DNA from: an uncultured Pseudoflavonifractor sp.
GTDB taxonomy: Bacteria; Bacillota; Clostridia; Oscillospirales; Oscillospiraceae
Assembly (NCBI RefSeq): GCF_944387805.1
Contig: NZ_CALXGI010000001.1
Coordinates: forward strand, 62,001-126,000
DNA: 64,000 bases
Direction of reading: 5' to 3'
Shown: in pieces, positions 8,552 through 17,020 of the stretch
How positions within the stretch are numbered: the stretch's first letter is position 1
Layout of the letters: each line of letters starts with the position of its first letter
Notes under the pieces: generated by a model
The model's input: only the letters and a program-made list of their open reading frames with translations
The model's database searches: none
What the model was told of the DNA's origin: nothing
Made by a program: the position numbers and the translations under genes

Positions 8552-9454
8552 TTAATGTCCGGAGATATGAAGCCCGGCATCCTCCCCTCCTTCCAGCATG
8601 GGCTTGCGCATGGAGCTGGGTTTACGGATATGGGTCCGGGAGAGCTGCTCCAGGCAGTACTCATATTCGCTGTTGGCAAAGGCGGTGTACAAGATGTCGA
8701 TGAGGTTGAGCTGGGAGATACGGGAGGACATGGCGCCGCTGCGGAAAGTGGACTCGTTGGCAGTGGTGTAGAGTTTATAGTCCGCCAGATCGGACACCGG
8801 GGAGCTGACGCAGCGGGTGATGGCGATGATGGGGGTGTGATTTTCACGCATGGCCTTCATGCACTCTACCATCTCCACGGTTTCGCCGGAGTAGGAGATG
8901 ACAATGCCTAGGTCGTCCTTGGTGGCGTTGCGTGCCTGAAGGAATTGGGAGTGCCAGTCGTCGTTGACCATGCAGGGCTTGTTGAGCCTCAAAAACTTGA
9001 GGTAGGCGTCCCGGGCGGCGCAGAGGGACGCACCCATACCGAAGAGAAGCACGGTCCGGCATTTGCGCAGCAGCTCCACGCATTGCTGGAGCGTGTCCGC
9101 ATCCAGCAGATTCTTGGTGTCCTCCAGAGACATGATATTCTTGTAGGTGATTTTCTCGATGATATCCTCAATGCTGTCGGAACGGGCGATCTCCTTCCGC
9201 TCCTCCTCCTCGCTCTGCTTCCGCACGGCCATCTCGTAGGTCACTGCCCGGCGAAACTCCTTATAGCCGTCAAAGCCGATGCGGTGGCACATACGGATCA
9301 TGGTGGACGGAGAGGAGAAGGTGCGCTCCGCCATCTCGTGAATACTCAGCTCCATAGCCTCTTCAGGGTGTGAGAGCAGGTAATCGGCAATGGAGCGTTC
9401 GGTAGCACTGAGGGAATCTCTGGCCTCCCGAAGTCTGAGCAGCGCGCTTTTCAT
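8552..9454 (-). CDS. MurR/RpiR-family regulator (HTH plus SIS domain)
   Basis: This 300-residue regulator has an N-terminal RpiR helix-turn-helix (about 1-77, containing MAERTFSSPSTMIRMCHRIGFDGYKEF) and a SIS sugar-phosphate binding domain (about 120-250, containing GMGASLCAARDAYLKFLRL and ISYSGETVEMVE). MurR in E. coli represses the murQP genes and responds to MurNAc-6-phosphate. Here the gene is the last of the crr-HPr-EI operon (40 bases after EI) and faces the divergent murQ cluster, so control of both units by MurNAc-6P is the simplest reading. The C-terminus past residue 250 is longer than the SIS domain needs and is not recognised. Confidence 0.85.
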   Translation of the reverse strand: MKSALLRLREARDSLSATERSIADYLLSHPEEAMELSIHEMAERTFSSPSTMIRMCHRIGFDGYKEFRRAVTYEMAVRKQSEEEERKEIARSDSIEDIIEKITYKNIMSLEDTKNLLDADTLQQCVELLRKCRTVLLFGMGASLCAARDAYLKFLRLNKPCMVNDDWHSQFLQARNATKDDLGIVISYSGETVEMVECMKAMRENHTPIIAITRCVSSPVSDLADYKLYTTANESTFRSGAMSSRISQLNLIDILYTAFANSEYEYCLEQLSRTHIRKPSSMRKPMLEGGEDAGLHISGH

Positions 9455-9494
9455 AAGGCTTCCCTCCCTGTGATGGTTCTTGCGGGTGATGTTG

Positions 9495-11114
9495 TTACCG
9501 GTCCAGAATTTTAGCCTTGGTCTCCAGAATGGCGCCAGGCGTCATGGACAGCTCGTCCACGCCCAACTCCATGAAGAAATCGGTGAGAGTGGTGTCGGCG
9601 GCCAGCTCGCCGCAGATACCCGCCCAGATACCGGCGGCGTGGGCGTTTTCCACAGTGGTGCGGATGAGCCGCAGCAGGGCCTCGTGGTGCCGGTCGCAGA
9701 AGGACTCTACCTGGGCGTTCTGCCGGTCCACAGCCAGGGTGTACTGGGTCAGATCATTGGTGCCGATGCTGAAAAAGTCCACCTCACGGGCCAGCAGGTC
9801 GCTGATGACTGCGGCGGCGGGGGTTTCAATCATGATGCCCAGCTCCACCTTCTCGTCAAAGGGGACGCCCTCGGCCTTCAGCTCGGCGCGAACCTGGGCG
9901 CACATTTCCTTTACCCGCAGCACCTCGCTGACTGAGGTGATCATGGGGAACATGATGCCCAGTTTGCCGTGGGCGGAGGCACGGTACAGGGCCCGCAGCT
10001 GGGTGCGGAACACCTCCGGCCGGGTCAGGCAGATGCGGATGGCCCGCAGGCCCATGGCCGGGTTCTCCTCCTTGGGCAACTGGAAGTAGTCGGCCTGCTT
10101 GTCGGCACCGATGTCCAGGGTGCGGATGACCACCATGCGGCCGTCCATGGCCTCCAGCACCTGGCGGTAGGCCTGGTACTGGTCCTCCTCGGGGGGATAG
10201 TTGTCCCGGCCCAGATAGAGAAACTCGCTGCGGAACAGTCCGATGCCGTCGGCGTCGGCGCCCAGAACGGCCTCCAGATCCGTGGGCGCGCCGATGTTGG
10301 CGCACACCAGAATTTTGTGTCCCGTGGGAGTCACGGCCTCCCGCCCCCGGAAGGTGTCCAGATAGCGGCGGTGGGCTGTCTCTTTGTCACGGCGGTTCTC
10401 CAGCTCTGCGGCGGTTCGGGCGTCCGGGTCTACATATACCTGGCCGGAACCGCCGTCCACGAACACGTCCTTGCCGTCGAACTCCTCCAGCAGGCTGTCC
10501 CCCAGGCCTACCACGGCGGGGATACCCATAGTACGGGCAAAGATGGCAGTGTGGGAGTTGGAGGAGCCCCGGGCAGTGATAAAGCCCAGCACCTTGCTTC
10601 GGTCCAGCCGGGCGGTTTCGCTGGGCGCCAGGTCGTCGGCGGCGATGATGCAGGGCTCGCTGCCACCCAACTCCTCGTCCTCCCGGCCAGTGAGCAGCCG
10701 TATGACCCGCCGGGACACATCCAGTACGTCGGCGGCCCGCTCTTTCATATAGTCGTCGTCCATCTGGGCAAACATCTCGGAAAACTGGGCGGCGGTCTGG
10801 TCCACCGCGTATTCCGCGTTGACGTGTTCATCCCGGATCATGCCGGTGACGGAGTCACGGTAGTCCAGATCCTCCAGCATCATCTGGTGGATCTGGAACA
10901 GGAGGGACTTTTCCTCGCCCAGTCTGGCCTTGGTCTCCACGTAGAGCTTGGCCAGCTGGACCACGGCCTCGCCGCGGGCCTTGTCAAACCGGGCCACCTC
11001 CGCCTCCGGATCGGCTACTTCCCGGCGGGGCTGGGCCTGAGCATCCCGGCGGAGGAAGCGCAGCCGTCCCGAGGCCACACCCCGGGATACGCCTTCGCCT
11101 TGCAGTACCGTCAT
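9495..11114 (-). CDS. ptsI: PTS enzyme I (phosphoenolpyruvate-protein phosphotransferase)
   Basis: Enzyme I takes phosphate from PEP and passes it to HPr in the cytoplasm. The 539-residue protein has the N-terminal HPr-binding and swivelling phosphohistidine domain with the active site GSSNSHTAIFART (H188) and the C-terminal PEP-binding barrel with GIGLFRSEFLY, IRTLDIGADKQ, FSIGTNDLTQYTLAVDR and the catalytic-Cys loop AGICGE. The phosphohistidine motif reads GSSNSH where most family members have GGxTSH, a mild deviation. Length is slightly below the usual 570-575. It is 18 bases downstream of HPr and follows IIA, which makes a dedicated or general PTS operon. Confidence 0.92.
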   Translation of the reverse strand: MTVLQGEGVSRGVASGRLRFLRRDAQAQPRREVADPEAEVARFDKARGEAVVQLAKLYVETKARLGEEKSLLFQIHQMMLEDLDYRDSVTGMIRDEHVNAEYAVDQTAAQFSEMFAQMDDDYMKERAADVLDVSRRVIRLLTGREDEELGGSEPCIIAADDLAPSETARLDRSKVLGFITARGSSNSHTAIFARTMGIPAVVGLGDSLLEEFDGKDVFVDGGSGQVYVDPDARTAAELENRRDKETAHRRYLDTFRGREAVTPTGHKILVCANIGAPTDLEAVLGADADGIGLFRSEFLYLGRDNYPPEEDQYQAYRQVLEAMDGRMVVIRTLDIGADKQADYFQLPKEENPAMGLRAIRICLTRPEVFRTQLRALYRASAHGKLGIMFPMITSVSEVLRVKEMCAQVRAELKAEGVPFDEKVELGIMIETPAAAVISDLLAREVDFFSIGTNDLTQYTLAVDRQNAQVESFCDRHHEALLRLIRTTVENAHAAGIWAGICGELAADTTLTDFFMELGVDELSMTPGAILETKAKILDR

Positions 11115-11132
11115 AACACGCGTCCTCCTCTT

Positions 11133-11390
11133 TTAAAAGTTCTCCTGAAAAAATTTCTCCAGAGTCTTAGCGGCCTCTGTCTCATCGGGGCCCTCCACGG
11201 CCACCTTCACGGTCTCCCCGCACTTGACGCCTAGGCCCATGACGGCAAAGAGCCGCTTTAAATCGGCGCTCTTCTCGCCCCGGGTCAGCGTTACAGTACT
11301 GGAAAACTTCTGGGCCTCTTTTACCAGCAGGCCGGCGGGACGGGCGTGAAGTCCGTTGGGATCGGTGATGTTATATTGAAACTGCGTCAT
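11133..11390 (-). CDS. ptsH: HPr-like phosphocarrier lacking the regulatory serine
   Basis: The 85-residue protein has the phosphocarrier histidine H15 in NGLHARPAG and the canonical HPr fold length. Aligned without gaps to Bacillus HPr, the position of regulatory Ser46 (LKSIMGVM) is Arg46 (LKRLFAVM), and Ser52 is Gly. HPr kinase would therefore have no acceptor and CcpA-type corepression through this copy should not occur. It sits between IIA and EI, so its role in transfer of phosphate from EI to IIA is expected to be intact. A separate HPr with Ser46 may exist elsewhere in the genome. Confidence 0.9.
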   Translation of the reverse strand: MTQFQYNITDPNGLHARPAGLLVKEAQKFSSTVTLTRGEKSADLKRLFAVMGLGVKCGETVKVAVEGPDETEAAKTLEKFFQENF

Positions 11391-11434
11391 ATTACATTAC
11401 CTCGTTTTCTTTCTTCAATATCAACAGATGTGAG

Positions 11435-11971
11435 TCAGGTATTTTTAGTCAGGGTGATGATCGTGTCGCCGGGGCGCACCTCGCCGCCCTGGGACTTTTC
11501 CATGGTGAACTCGTCGCCGTTGCTCACCACCACGGGAGTGGCCAGGTCGAAGCCCTCGGCCAGGAGAGCCTCACGCTCAAAGGTCAGGAGCAGCTGGCCC
11601 CGTTTGACCTTGTCGCCCTCCTTCACATAGGCGGAAAAATGCTTTCCGTTGAGGGAGACGGTGTCCCTGCCCACGTGAATCAGCAGTTCTGCGCCGCCGG
11701 TGGTGAGAATACATACGGCGTGATGACTGTCCAGCAGGCTCTCCACCGTGCCGTCGGCAGGAGAGTAAACCTTTCCGCCGGCGGGGATAATGGCCACGCC
11801 GTCGCCCAGAATTTTATCAGCGAAAACCTTGTCAGACACCTGCTCAATCCCGATAACCGTTCCGGCCAAGGGGCTGCCCAGACGCTCCACACCGGGCTCC
11901 TCGGCGGGGGTCTGTATGCCGCCCTTCTTTTTGCCCAGGAACCAGGAGGAAAATCCTCTTTTCTCAGACAT
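11435..11971 (-). CDS. crr: PTS glucose-family IIA component (Crr-like)
   Basis: This is a 178-residue stand-alone IIA(Glc) domain after a 30-residue N-terminal extension. Landmarks are SPLAGTVIGIEQVSDKVFA, the structural His in DSHHAVCILT and the phosphorylated His in LLIHVGRDTV. Family IIA(Glc) proteins donate phosphate to IIBC permeases without their own IIA, and MurP is one such permease. The gene heads the IIA-HPr-EI-regulator operon; 44 bases separate it from HPr. The divergent IIBC at 13481 lacks a IIA, so pairing of the two is likely. Confidence 0.9.
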   Translation of the reverse strand: MSEKRGFSSWFLGKKKGGIQTPAEEPGVERLGSPLAGTVIGIEQVSDKVFADKILGDGVAIIPAGGKVYSPADGTVESLLDSHHAVCILTTGGAELLIHVGRDTVSLNGKHFSAYVKEGDKVKRGQLLLTFEREALLAEGFDLATPVVVSNGDEFTMEKSQGGEVRPGDTIITLTKNT

Positions 11972-12017
11972 GTAAAATGCTCGCTCCTTTCAAGCTGCTG
12001 CAATGACTGTGCCGCGT

Positions 12018-12096
12018 AAAAAGAAAAGACGTCCCTCCGGACAGAACTCTCCCGGGGACAATACCCCGGCGCAGAGGACTTTCCGGAACGGACGTC
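12018..12096 (-). promoter_or_regulatory. structured leader with terminator-like hairpin ahead of crr
   Basis: On the minus strand 12090-12096 pairs with 12028-12034 (GACGTCC/GGACGTC), a TCCGGA block pairs inside it, and a CCGGGG/CCCCGG hairpin caps the structure. The stem is followed by TTTTCTTTTT (12018-12027). It lies between the promoter and the gene, so it looks like an attenuator of the PTS operon. The signal that would open it is not evident. Confidence 0.6.
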
Positions 12097-12148
12097 AGAA
12101 CGCACAAAACTCAGGCGGCTATTGTATTCAACTTTTGCTTGCGAGCAC

Positions 12149-12177
12149 AGTATAGCAACGAAAATTTCAAGTGTCAA
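12149..12177 (-). promoter_or_regulatory. strong promoter of the crr-ptsHI-regulator operon
   Basis: On the minus strand TTGACA (12172-12177) and TATACT (12149-12154) are 17 bases apart. The spacer contains TTGAAATTTTC, which resembles the half-sites of the inverted repeat at 12227-12251, so it may bind the MurR-like regulator. Confidence 0.75.
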
Positions 12178-12226
12178 GGGAAAAGATAAAACTTTCTTCG
12201 CACCATATGTGCATATCAGACAATTT

Positions 12227-12251
12227 GAAACTTTTTGTCCTGGAAAGTTTC
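12227..12251. promoter_or_regulatory. inverted repeat, candidate MurR-type operator
   Basis: GAAACTTT and AAAGTTTC form a perfect 8-bp inverted repeat with a 9-base centre, inside the intergenic region shared by the divergent crr and murQ operons. Confidence 0.55.
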
Positions 12252-12320
12252 ATCAAAATGCCGAGAATGAAAGAAAAGAAATCAGTTAGCGAAACAATGT
12301 GCCATAAACTGCTCAAATAA

Positions 12321-12349
12321 TTGACATGAAATGCAGTATTTATTAGGAT
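12321..12349 (+). promoter_or_regulatory. promoter of the murQ operon
   Basis: TTGACA at 12321-12326 and TAGGAT at 12344-12349 are 17 bases apart. A leader of about 115 bases follows before murQ. Confidence 0.65.
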
Positions 12350-12473
12350 GAATGCACAGCGAAGGCTGTTGCTTGCAGCAATATGATTTCTCCTCCTGGC
12401 TTTCGGACGGGCTGAGAGGAGATGGAGCGGAACGCACCACCGGCTCCACTCAGGCGCGGAAGGAGAATGGGCG

Positions 12474-13370
12474 TTGAATTTAAATCTGGACGCAATGACC
12501 ACGGAGACCCGTAATCAGGCCACCATGAATCTGGACACCATGACCCCGCTGGAGGTTGTGACGGCCATGAACCGGGAGGACGCCAGAGTTCCCCAGGCCA
12601 TTGAGCCGCAGCTGCCCAACATTGCCAAGGCAGTGGAGTGGGCCATTGACTCCCTGGAGAAGGGCGGACGGCTGTTTTATATGGGCGCCGGTACCAGCGG
12701 CCGCCTGGGCGTGCTGGATGCCGCCGAGTGCCCCCCCACCTTCGGCGTGTCCCCCGACCTGGTGGTGGGTCTCATCGCCGGCGGCGAAAAGGCCTTCATC
12801 AAGGCGGTTGAGGGCGCCGAGGACAGCCGGGACCTGGGCCGGGATGATCTGAAGGCCCACAATCTGAGCAAGGACGATCTGGTGGTGGGCATCGCCGCCA
12901 GCGGCCGCACTCCCTATGTGCTGGGCGGCCTGGACTATGCCCGGGAGCTGGGGTGCCGCACGGTGGCAATTTCCTGCAACGTCGGCTCTGCCGTAGGCCA
13001 GGCGGCCGACCTGGCCATCGAGGTGGTGGTGGGTCCCGAGGTACTCACCGGTTCCACCCGGCTCAAGGCAGGGACAGCCCAGAAGCTGATCCTCAACATG
13101 ATCTCCACTGCCACAATGGTGGGTGTGGGCAAGGCTTACCAGAACCTGATGGTGGATGTGATGCAGACCAACGAGAAGCTCCATGTCCGGGCAGAGAAGA
13201 TTGTCGTGGAGGCCACCGGCGTGGACCGCAGCACGGCCAAGGCCGCTATCGCCGCGGCAGGGGGCAGCGTAAAGACCGCCATTACCATGATTCTGGCCAA
13301 CTGTGACGCGGGAGAAGCCAAGGTCCGCCTGGACAAGGCGGGAGGCCATGTCCGCGAGGCCATCCGATAA
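12474..13370 (+). CDS. murQ: N-acetylmuramic acid 6-phosphate etherase
   Basis: MurQ splits the lactyl ether of MurNAc-6-phosphate to give GlcNAc-6-phosphate and D-lactate in the cytoplasm. The 298-residue protein shows the SIS-fold signatures of the family: FYMGAGTSGRLGVLDAAECPPTFG near residue 70, GIAASGRTPYVLG near 142, and TGSTRLKAGTAQKLILNMISTATM near 197, followed by the C-terminal helical domain. The start is a TTG at 12474, supported by AAGGAG at 12460-12465; no in-frame ATG precedes the conserved N-terminus. It is the first gene of the MurNAc operon, and a hairpin pair separates it from the permease gene. Confidence 0.95.
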   Translation: MNLNLDAMTTETRNQATMNLDTMTPLEVVTAMNREDARVPQAIEPQLPNIAKAVEWAIDSLEKGGRLFYMGAGTSGRLGVLDAAECPPTFGVSPDLVVGLIAGGEKAFIKAVEGAEDSRDLGRDDLKAHNLSKDDLVVGIAASGRTPYVLGGLDYARELGCRTVAISCNVGSAVGQAADLAIEVVVGPEVLTGSTRLKAGTAQKLILNMISTATMVGVGKAYQNLMVDVMQTNEKLHVRAEKIVVEATGVDRSTAKAAIAAAGGSVKTAITMILANCDAGEAKVRLDKAGGHVREAIR

Positions 13371-13401
13371 TTCCGGCGCCGGCCGGAAGCTGATTATGGC
13401 C

Positions 13402-13443
13402 AAAACAGCCGCGCGGCTGTTTTGCGTTCCGCTCAGCGGAACG
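13402..13443 (+). terminator. tandem hairpins between murQ and the PTS IIBC gene
   Basis: A perfect 11-bp palindromic stem (13402-13412 with 13413-13423) ending in TTTT is followed by a second 8-bp hairpin (13425-13432 with 13436-13443). The first may partly terminate transcription and set the ratio of MurQ to permease. Confidence 0.6.
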
Positions 13444-13480
13444 ATTGTGTGTAACCCCAATAGAAAAGGAGAGGTGCAAC

Positions 13481-14938
13481 ATGACAAATCAGGAACTTTC
13501 CAACAAGATCCTGGAGTTGGTCGGCGGCAGAAGCAACGTCGCCAGCGCAACCAACTGCATGACCCGCGTCCGTATCCATGTCAAGAATGACGGGGCCATC
13601 CAGGACGAGGCCCTGAAGAAGGTCGAAGGCATTCTGGGCCTGGTGCACGACAACCCCGGCTATGTGGAGGTCGTTGTCGGCCCCGGCAAGTGCCGCAAGG
13701 TGGCCGATATCTACAAAGAGATGGGTATCCCCGTCTCTGCCGAGAATGGCGGCACCGGCGTGTCCGCCAGCAGCGACTGGAAGGCCAACAAAGCCGCCAT
13801 CAAGGGCGCTCAGAAGGAGAGCAAGGTCAAGGCCATGCTCAAAACCTTCGGCGAGATCTTCGTACCTCTGATTCCCGGCGTCATTGCGGCCGGCATCTGT
13901 TCCGGCCTTGCTACTCTGCTGGCCCAGGCCATTCCCAACTACACGGAGAACGCGGTCTGGAACATTATCTATAATCTGCTCAGTCTCATCAACACCGCAT
14001 TCATGACCTATATCACTGCCTGGGCTGGATACCGGGCTGCCGAAAGGTTCGGCGGCACCCCCATTCTGGGCGGCATGGTGGGTATGATCACCACCCTGGG
14101 CGGCATTGACACCATTTCCAAGATCATCGGCCTGTATAATGAGGCTCAGCCGCTTGACGCCATTCTCCGCGCTGGCCGCGGCGGCGTTCTGGCTGTCGTC
14201 ATTGGCGTGTGGGTTATGTGCAAAATCGAGAAGGCCATTCGAAGCAAAATGCCCGACGCTGTGGACATCTGCTTCACCCCTATCCTGACTCTCATTATCA
14301 CCCTGATCCCCTATATCCTCATTGTTATGCCCATCACCGGCCTCATTTCCACCGGCCTGTGCAAGGTGGTCGAGGTTGTGGCCATGAGCACCAATCCCGT
14401 GGTCCGTATGGTGGCCGGTTATCTGGGCGCCGCCCTGTTCCTGCCCATGGTGGCCATGGGCATGCACCACGGCCTGGTGGCGCTGTACACAGTCCAGCTT
14501 GAGGCCTTCGGCTACGTCACTCTGTATCCCGCCCTGGCCATGGCCGGCGCCGGCCAGGTGGGCGCTGCCATCGCCCTCTCCATCAAGGCAAAGCGCACCG
14601 GCAATCACCGCCTGCGCCAGGTTATCGGAGGCGCTCTGCCTGCCGGTATCCTGGGCGTGGGTGAGCCCCTCATCTACGGTGTCACCCTCCCCATGGGCAA
14701 GCCCTTCATCACCGCCGGCCTGGGCGCCGGCTTCGGCGGCGCCTTCGTCATGCTGATGCAGGTAGCTGCCACGACCTGGGGCCCCTCCGGCCTGCTGGGC
14801 ATCTTCGTTATGACTGCCGGTCCCAATGGTGCCGCCATGTCCATCGTCTACTTCCTCATCGGCCTGGTGATCAGCTACATTATGGGCTTTATCTTCACCT
14901 GGCTCGGCATTAAGGAGCAGGATGTGGCCGCGGCCTGA
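13481..14938 (+). CDS. murP: PTS IIBC permease, MurP-like (MurNAc or MurNAc-GlcNAc uptake)
   Basis: This 485-residue membrane protein has an N-terminal IIB domain with the phosphorylated Cys26 in SATNCMTRVRI and a C-terminal IIC domain from about residue 110 with the usual set of hydrophobic helices, IPGVIAAGI, and the motif GVGEPLIYGVTLPMG typical of the glucose/sucrose-type IIC. There is no IIA domain, which fits MurP and the separate IIA at 11435. Specificity for MurNAc or MurNAc-GlcNAc is inferred from the flanking murQ and mupG. ATG at 13481 follows AAAGGAGAGG. The last 17 bases overlap mupG. Confidence 0.88.
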   Translation: MTNQELSNKILELVGGRSNVASATNCMTRVRIHVKNDGAIQDEALKKVEGILGLVHDNPGYVEVVVGPGKCRKVADIYKEMGIPVSAENGGTGVSASSDWKANKAAIKGAQKESKVKAMLKTFGEIFVPLIPGVIAAGICSGLATLLAQAIPNYTENAVWNIIYNLLSLINTAFMTYITAWAGYRAAERFGGTPILGGMVGMITTLGGIDTISKIIGLYNEAQPLDAILRAGRGGVLAVVIGVWVMCKIEKAIRSKMPDAVDICFTPILTLIITLIPYILIVMPITGLISTGLCKVVEVVAMSTNPVVRMVAGYLGAALFLPMVAMGMHHGLVALYTVQLEAFGYVTLYPALAMAGAGQVGAAIALSIKAKRTGNHRLRQVIGGALPAGILGVGEPLIYGVTLPMGKPFITAGLGAGFGGAFVMLMQVAATTWGPSGLLGIFVMTAGPNGAAMSIVYFLIGLVISYIMGFIFTWLGIKEQDVAAA

Positions 14939-15977
14939 GCCCCTGGGCTATTCGGTCTACCTGGCCTCCTTTGCGCAGCAGCGGGAGGAGTTGGAGACCC
15001 TCGCTGGCAGCGGCGCGGCCGTGTTCCTCTCCCTCCACATCAGCGAGGAGTTCTCGGCGGACTACTGCCGCCGGGCAGAGGAGGTCTGCCGGTGGCTCAG
15101 CGCCCGGAACTTTCGGATAATTGCGGACATCTCCACCAAAACCGTTTCTCAGTTTGGCCAGCCGGATCTGATCCGGCTGGCCGAACGGCTTGGTGTCTGG
15201 GCACTCCGGGTGGACTACGGATTCACCACGGAGGCGATTGCCGCCCTGGCAGCCCGCATTCCCGTTGTGGTCAATGCCTCCACCACCGCTCCGGAGGACG
15301 CGGCGCGCATTGCCGCTGCCGGGCCGCTGGTGATGGCCATGCACAATTTCTATCCCCGGCCTGAAACCGGCCTGGACGATGAATTTTTCCTGAAGACCAC
15401 CAGAGCCCTCCAGTCGGCGGGCCTGAGGGTGTTGGCCTTTATCCCAGGCGACAGGGAGCTGCGGGGGCCCATCCATGAGGGCCTGCCCACCCTGGAGCGC
15501 CACCGGGGACTTCCGCCTTCGGCCTGCTTTGCCGATCTGGCGGTCCGGCTGGGTACGGACGGCGTCTTTGTGGGCGATCCGGGTATCTCTTCCCGGGAAC
15601 GGGCGCGCATCCTCCGGTTCTGCCGGGAGGGTGTGCTGGAAATTCCCGCCCGCCTGTTGCCCGGGGCTCAGTGGCTCTATGACCGGGTGTTTACCAACCG
15701 GCCCGACGCGCCGGCATGGCTTATCCGCGTTGCAGAGTCGAGAGAATATTCCTGCTCCGGCAAGCAGGTGGAGCCGTGGAATTGCCTGCCCCGGATGCGG
15801 GGCAGCATTACCATGGACAACGACGGCTATGGCCGCTACTCCGGTGAGGTGCAGCTGGTCCGATCCGATCTGCCGGCGGACAGCCGGGTCAACGTGGTGG
15901 GACAGGTAGAGATGCCCTGGATTCTCCTGGCAGACTGTGTCCGCAACGGCGGGAAGTTCGTTCTGACCCGCAGCTGA
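14922..15977 (+). CDS. mupG: DUF871 protein, 6-phospho-N-acetylmuramidase MupG
   Basis: The 351-residue protein matches DUF871. In Staphylococcus aureus this family was shown to be MupG, a cytoplasmic enzyme that cleaves MurNAc-6P-GlcNAc taken up by the PTS. Visible features are GYSVYLASF at the start, the barrel motifs IIADISTKT and LRVDYGF, the hallmark MAMHNFYPRPETGLDDEFF near residue 140, and a small C-terminal beta domain with GSITMDNDGYGRYSGEVQLV. It overlaps the permease gene by 17 bases. Its presence implies that the imported substrate is a muropeptide-derived disaccharide rather than free MurNAc. Confidence 0.88.
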   Translation: MWPRPEPLGYSVYLASFAQQREELETLAGSGAAVFLSLHISEEFSADYCRRAEEVCRWLSARNFRIIADISTKTVSQFGQPDLIRLAERLGVWALRVDYGFTTEAIAALAARIPVVVNASTTAPEDAARIAAAGPLVMAMHNFYPRPETGLDDEFFLKTTRALQSAGLRVLAFIPGDRELRGPIHEGLPTLERHRGLPPSACFADLAVRLGTDGVFVGDPGISSRERARILRFCREGVLEIPARLLPGAQWLYDRVFTNRPDAPAWLIRVAESREYSCSGKQVEPWNCLPRMRGSITMDNDGYGRYSGEVQLVRSDLPADSRVNVVGQVEMPWILLADCVRNGGKFVLTRS

Positions 15978-15990
15978 AATCCTTATGGAC

Positions 15991-16034
15991 AAACAGCAGG
16001 CCGCGGGCCCTTTCCGGGGCCTGCGGCCTGCTGT
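15991..16034 (+). other. stem-loop between mupG and the HAD phosphatase gene
   Basis: AACAGCAGGCCGC pairs with GCGGCCTGCTGTT, with a second GGGCCC/GGGGCC pairing inside. No T-run follows, so it may protect mRNA ends rather than terminate. Confidence 0.5.
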
Positions 16035-16146
16035 TGCCTCTGCTGCCGGTTGCGGCGGACGGGGAGAAAATCTGCCGGGCCGGAGAAACACCGCCCGTCA
16101 GACAGGAGGGGCCCGCATACGATTTAGAAAGAGAGGTGTTCCCAAG

Positions 16147-16986
16147 ATGGAATTTTCTCTGCTTGCCATGGATTTGGATGGGACCGCCCTTCTGGATGAC
16201 CATAAGACCTTCACCCCTCGGCTGTACGCCGCTTTGTCATCGGCGGCCAGAAAGGGTGTGGCCATTGTTCCCGTCACTGGGCGGCAGTACGCCATGCTGC
16301 CCCCTGCCGTCCGCACCGGCGCGGACTGGGAGAACCTGTGCGTTCTGTGCAACGGCGGCGAGATCCGCTGCCTCCGCACCGGCGAACTGCTGGAGACCCA
16401 TTATATTGAGACGGACACGGCCCGGCAGGTGATGGAGATTGCCGCCAGCCTGGGCCTGCCCGTGGAGCTCTCCGCAGGCGGACGGCTCTATCTTACCCGG
16501 GAGAGCTGGGATATGCAGCGGGAGCACAGAGAGGCCCTCCGGTTCCACCTGAACAGCATTCTCAATACACGGGGGCAGGAGGTGCCCAGCCTGGATACGG
16601 TGCTGGAACAGCCCGATCTGGCCCTGGACAAGGTCAACCTGCCCTACATCCCCTGTGAGCTGAGAGCGGACGCGGAGCGGCTTCTGGCCGGAGCCCCCAT
16701 CGCCTTTGCCTGGTCCAGCCCCCAGAGTGTGGAGATCACCCACAGCCAGGCCACCAAGGCCAACGGCATGCTGTCAGTCTGCCGAATTTTGAACATCGAC
16801 CCGGCGCGTACCATGGCCATCGGTGACAGCGGCAACGACATCACCATGCTCAGAGCCGCCGGCCTGGGGATAGCCATGGGCGGCGCCCCGCAAGAAGTCA
16901 AAGACGCGGCGGCCGTGGAAACCGCCTCCAATATGGAGGACGGCGCCGCCGTCGCCATTGAGCGCTATATCCTGGGCGGACAGTGA
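16147..16986 (+). CDS. Cof-type HAD-superfamily phosphatase
   Basis: This 279-residue protein has HAD motif I MDLDGT (D9, D11), motif II in VPVTGRQ, a Cof-type cap domain in the middle, the conserved Lys in ATKANGML, and motif IV GDSGNDITML. Such phosphatases dephosphorylate sugar phosphates or FMN. The substrate here is not known; in this operon it may dispose of excess sugar phosphate from MurNAc breakdown. ATG follows GAGAGGTG. It lies about 170 bases after mupG and 34 bases before nagB. Confidence 0.85.
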   Translation: MEFSLLAMDLDGTALLDDHKTFTPRLYAALSSAARKGVAIVPVTGRQYAMLPPAVRTGADWENLCVLCNGGEIRCLRTGELLETHYIETDTARQVMEIAASLGLPVELSAGGRLYLTRESWDMQREHREALRFHLNSILNTRGQEVPSLDTVLEQPDLALDKVNLPYIPCELRADAERLLAGAPIAFAWSSPQSVEITHSQATKANGMLSVCRILNIDPARTMAIGDSGNDITMLRAAGLGIAMGGAPQEVKDAAAVETASNMEDGAAVAIERYILGGQ

Positions 16987-17020
16987 GCCGCCCCAGAGAA
17001 TGAAAAAGGAGAAACGTGCC

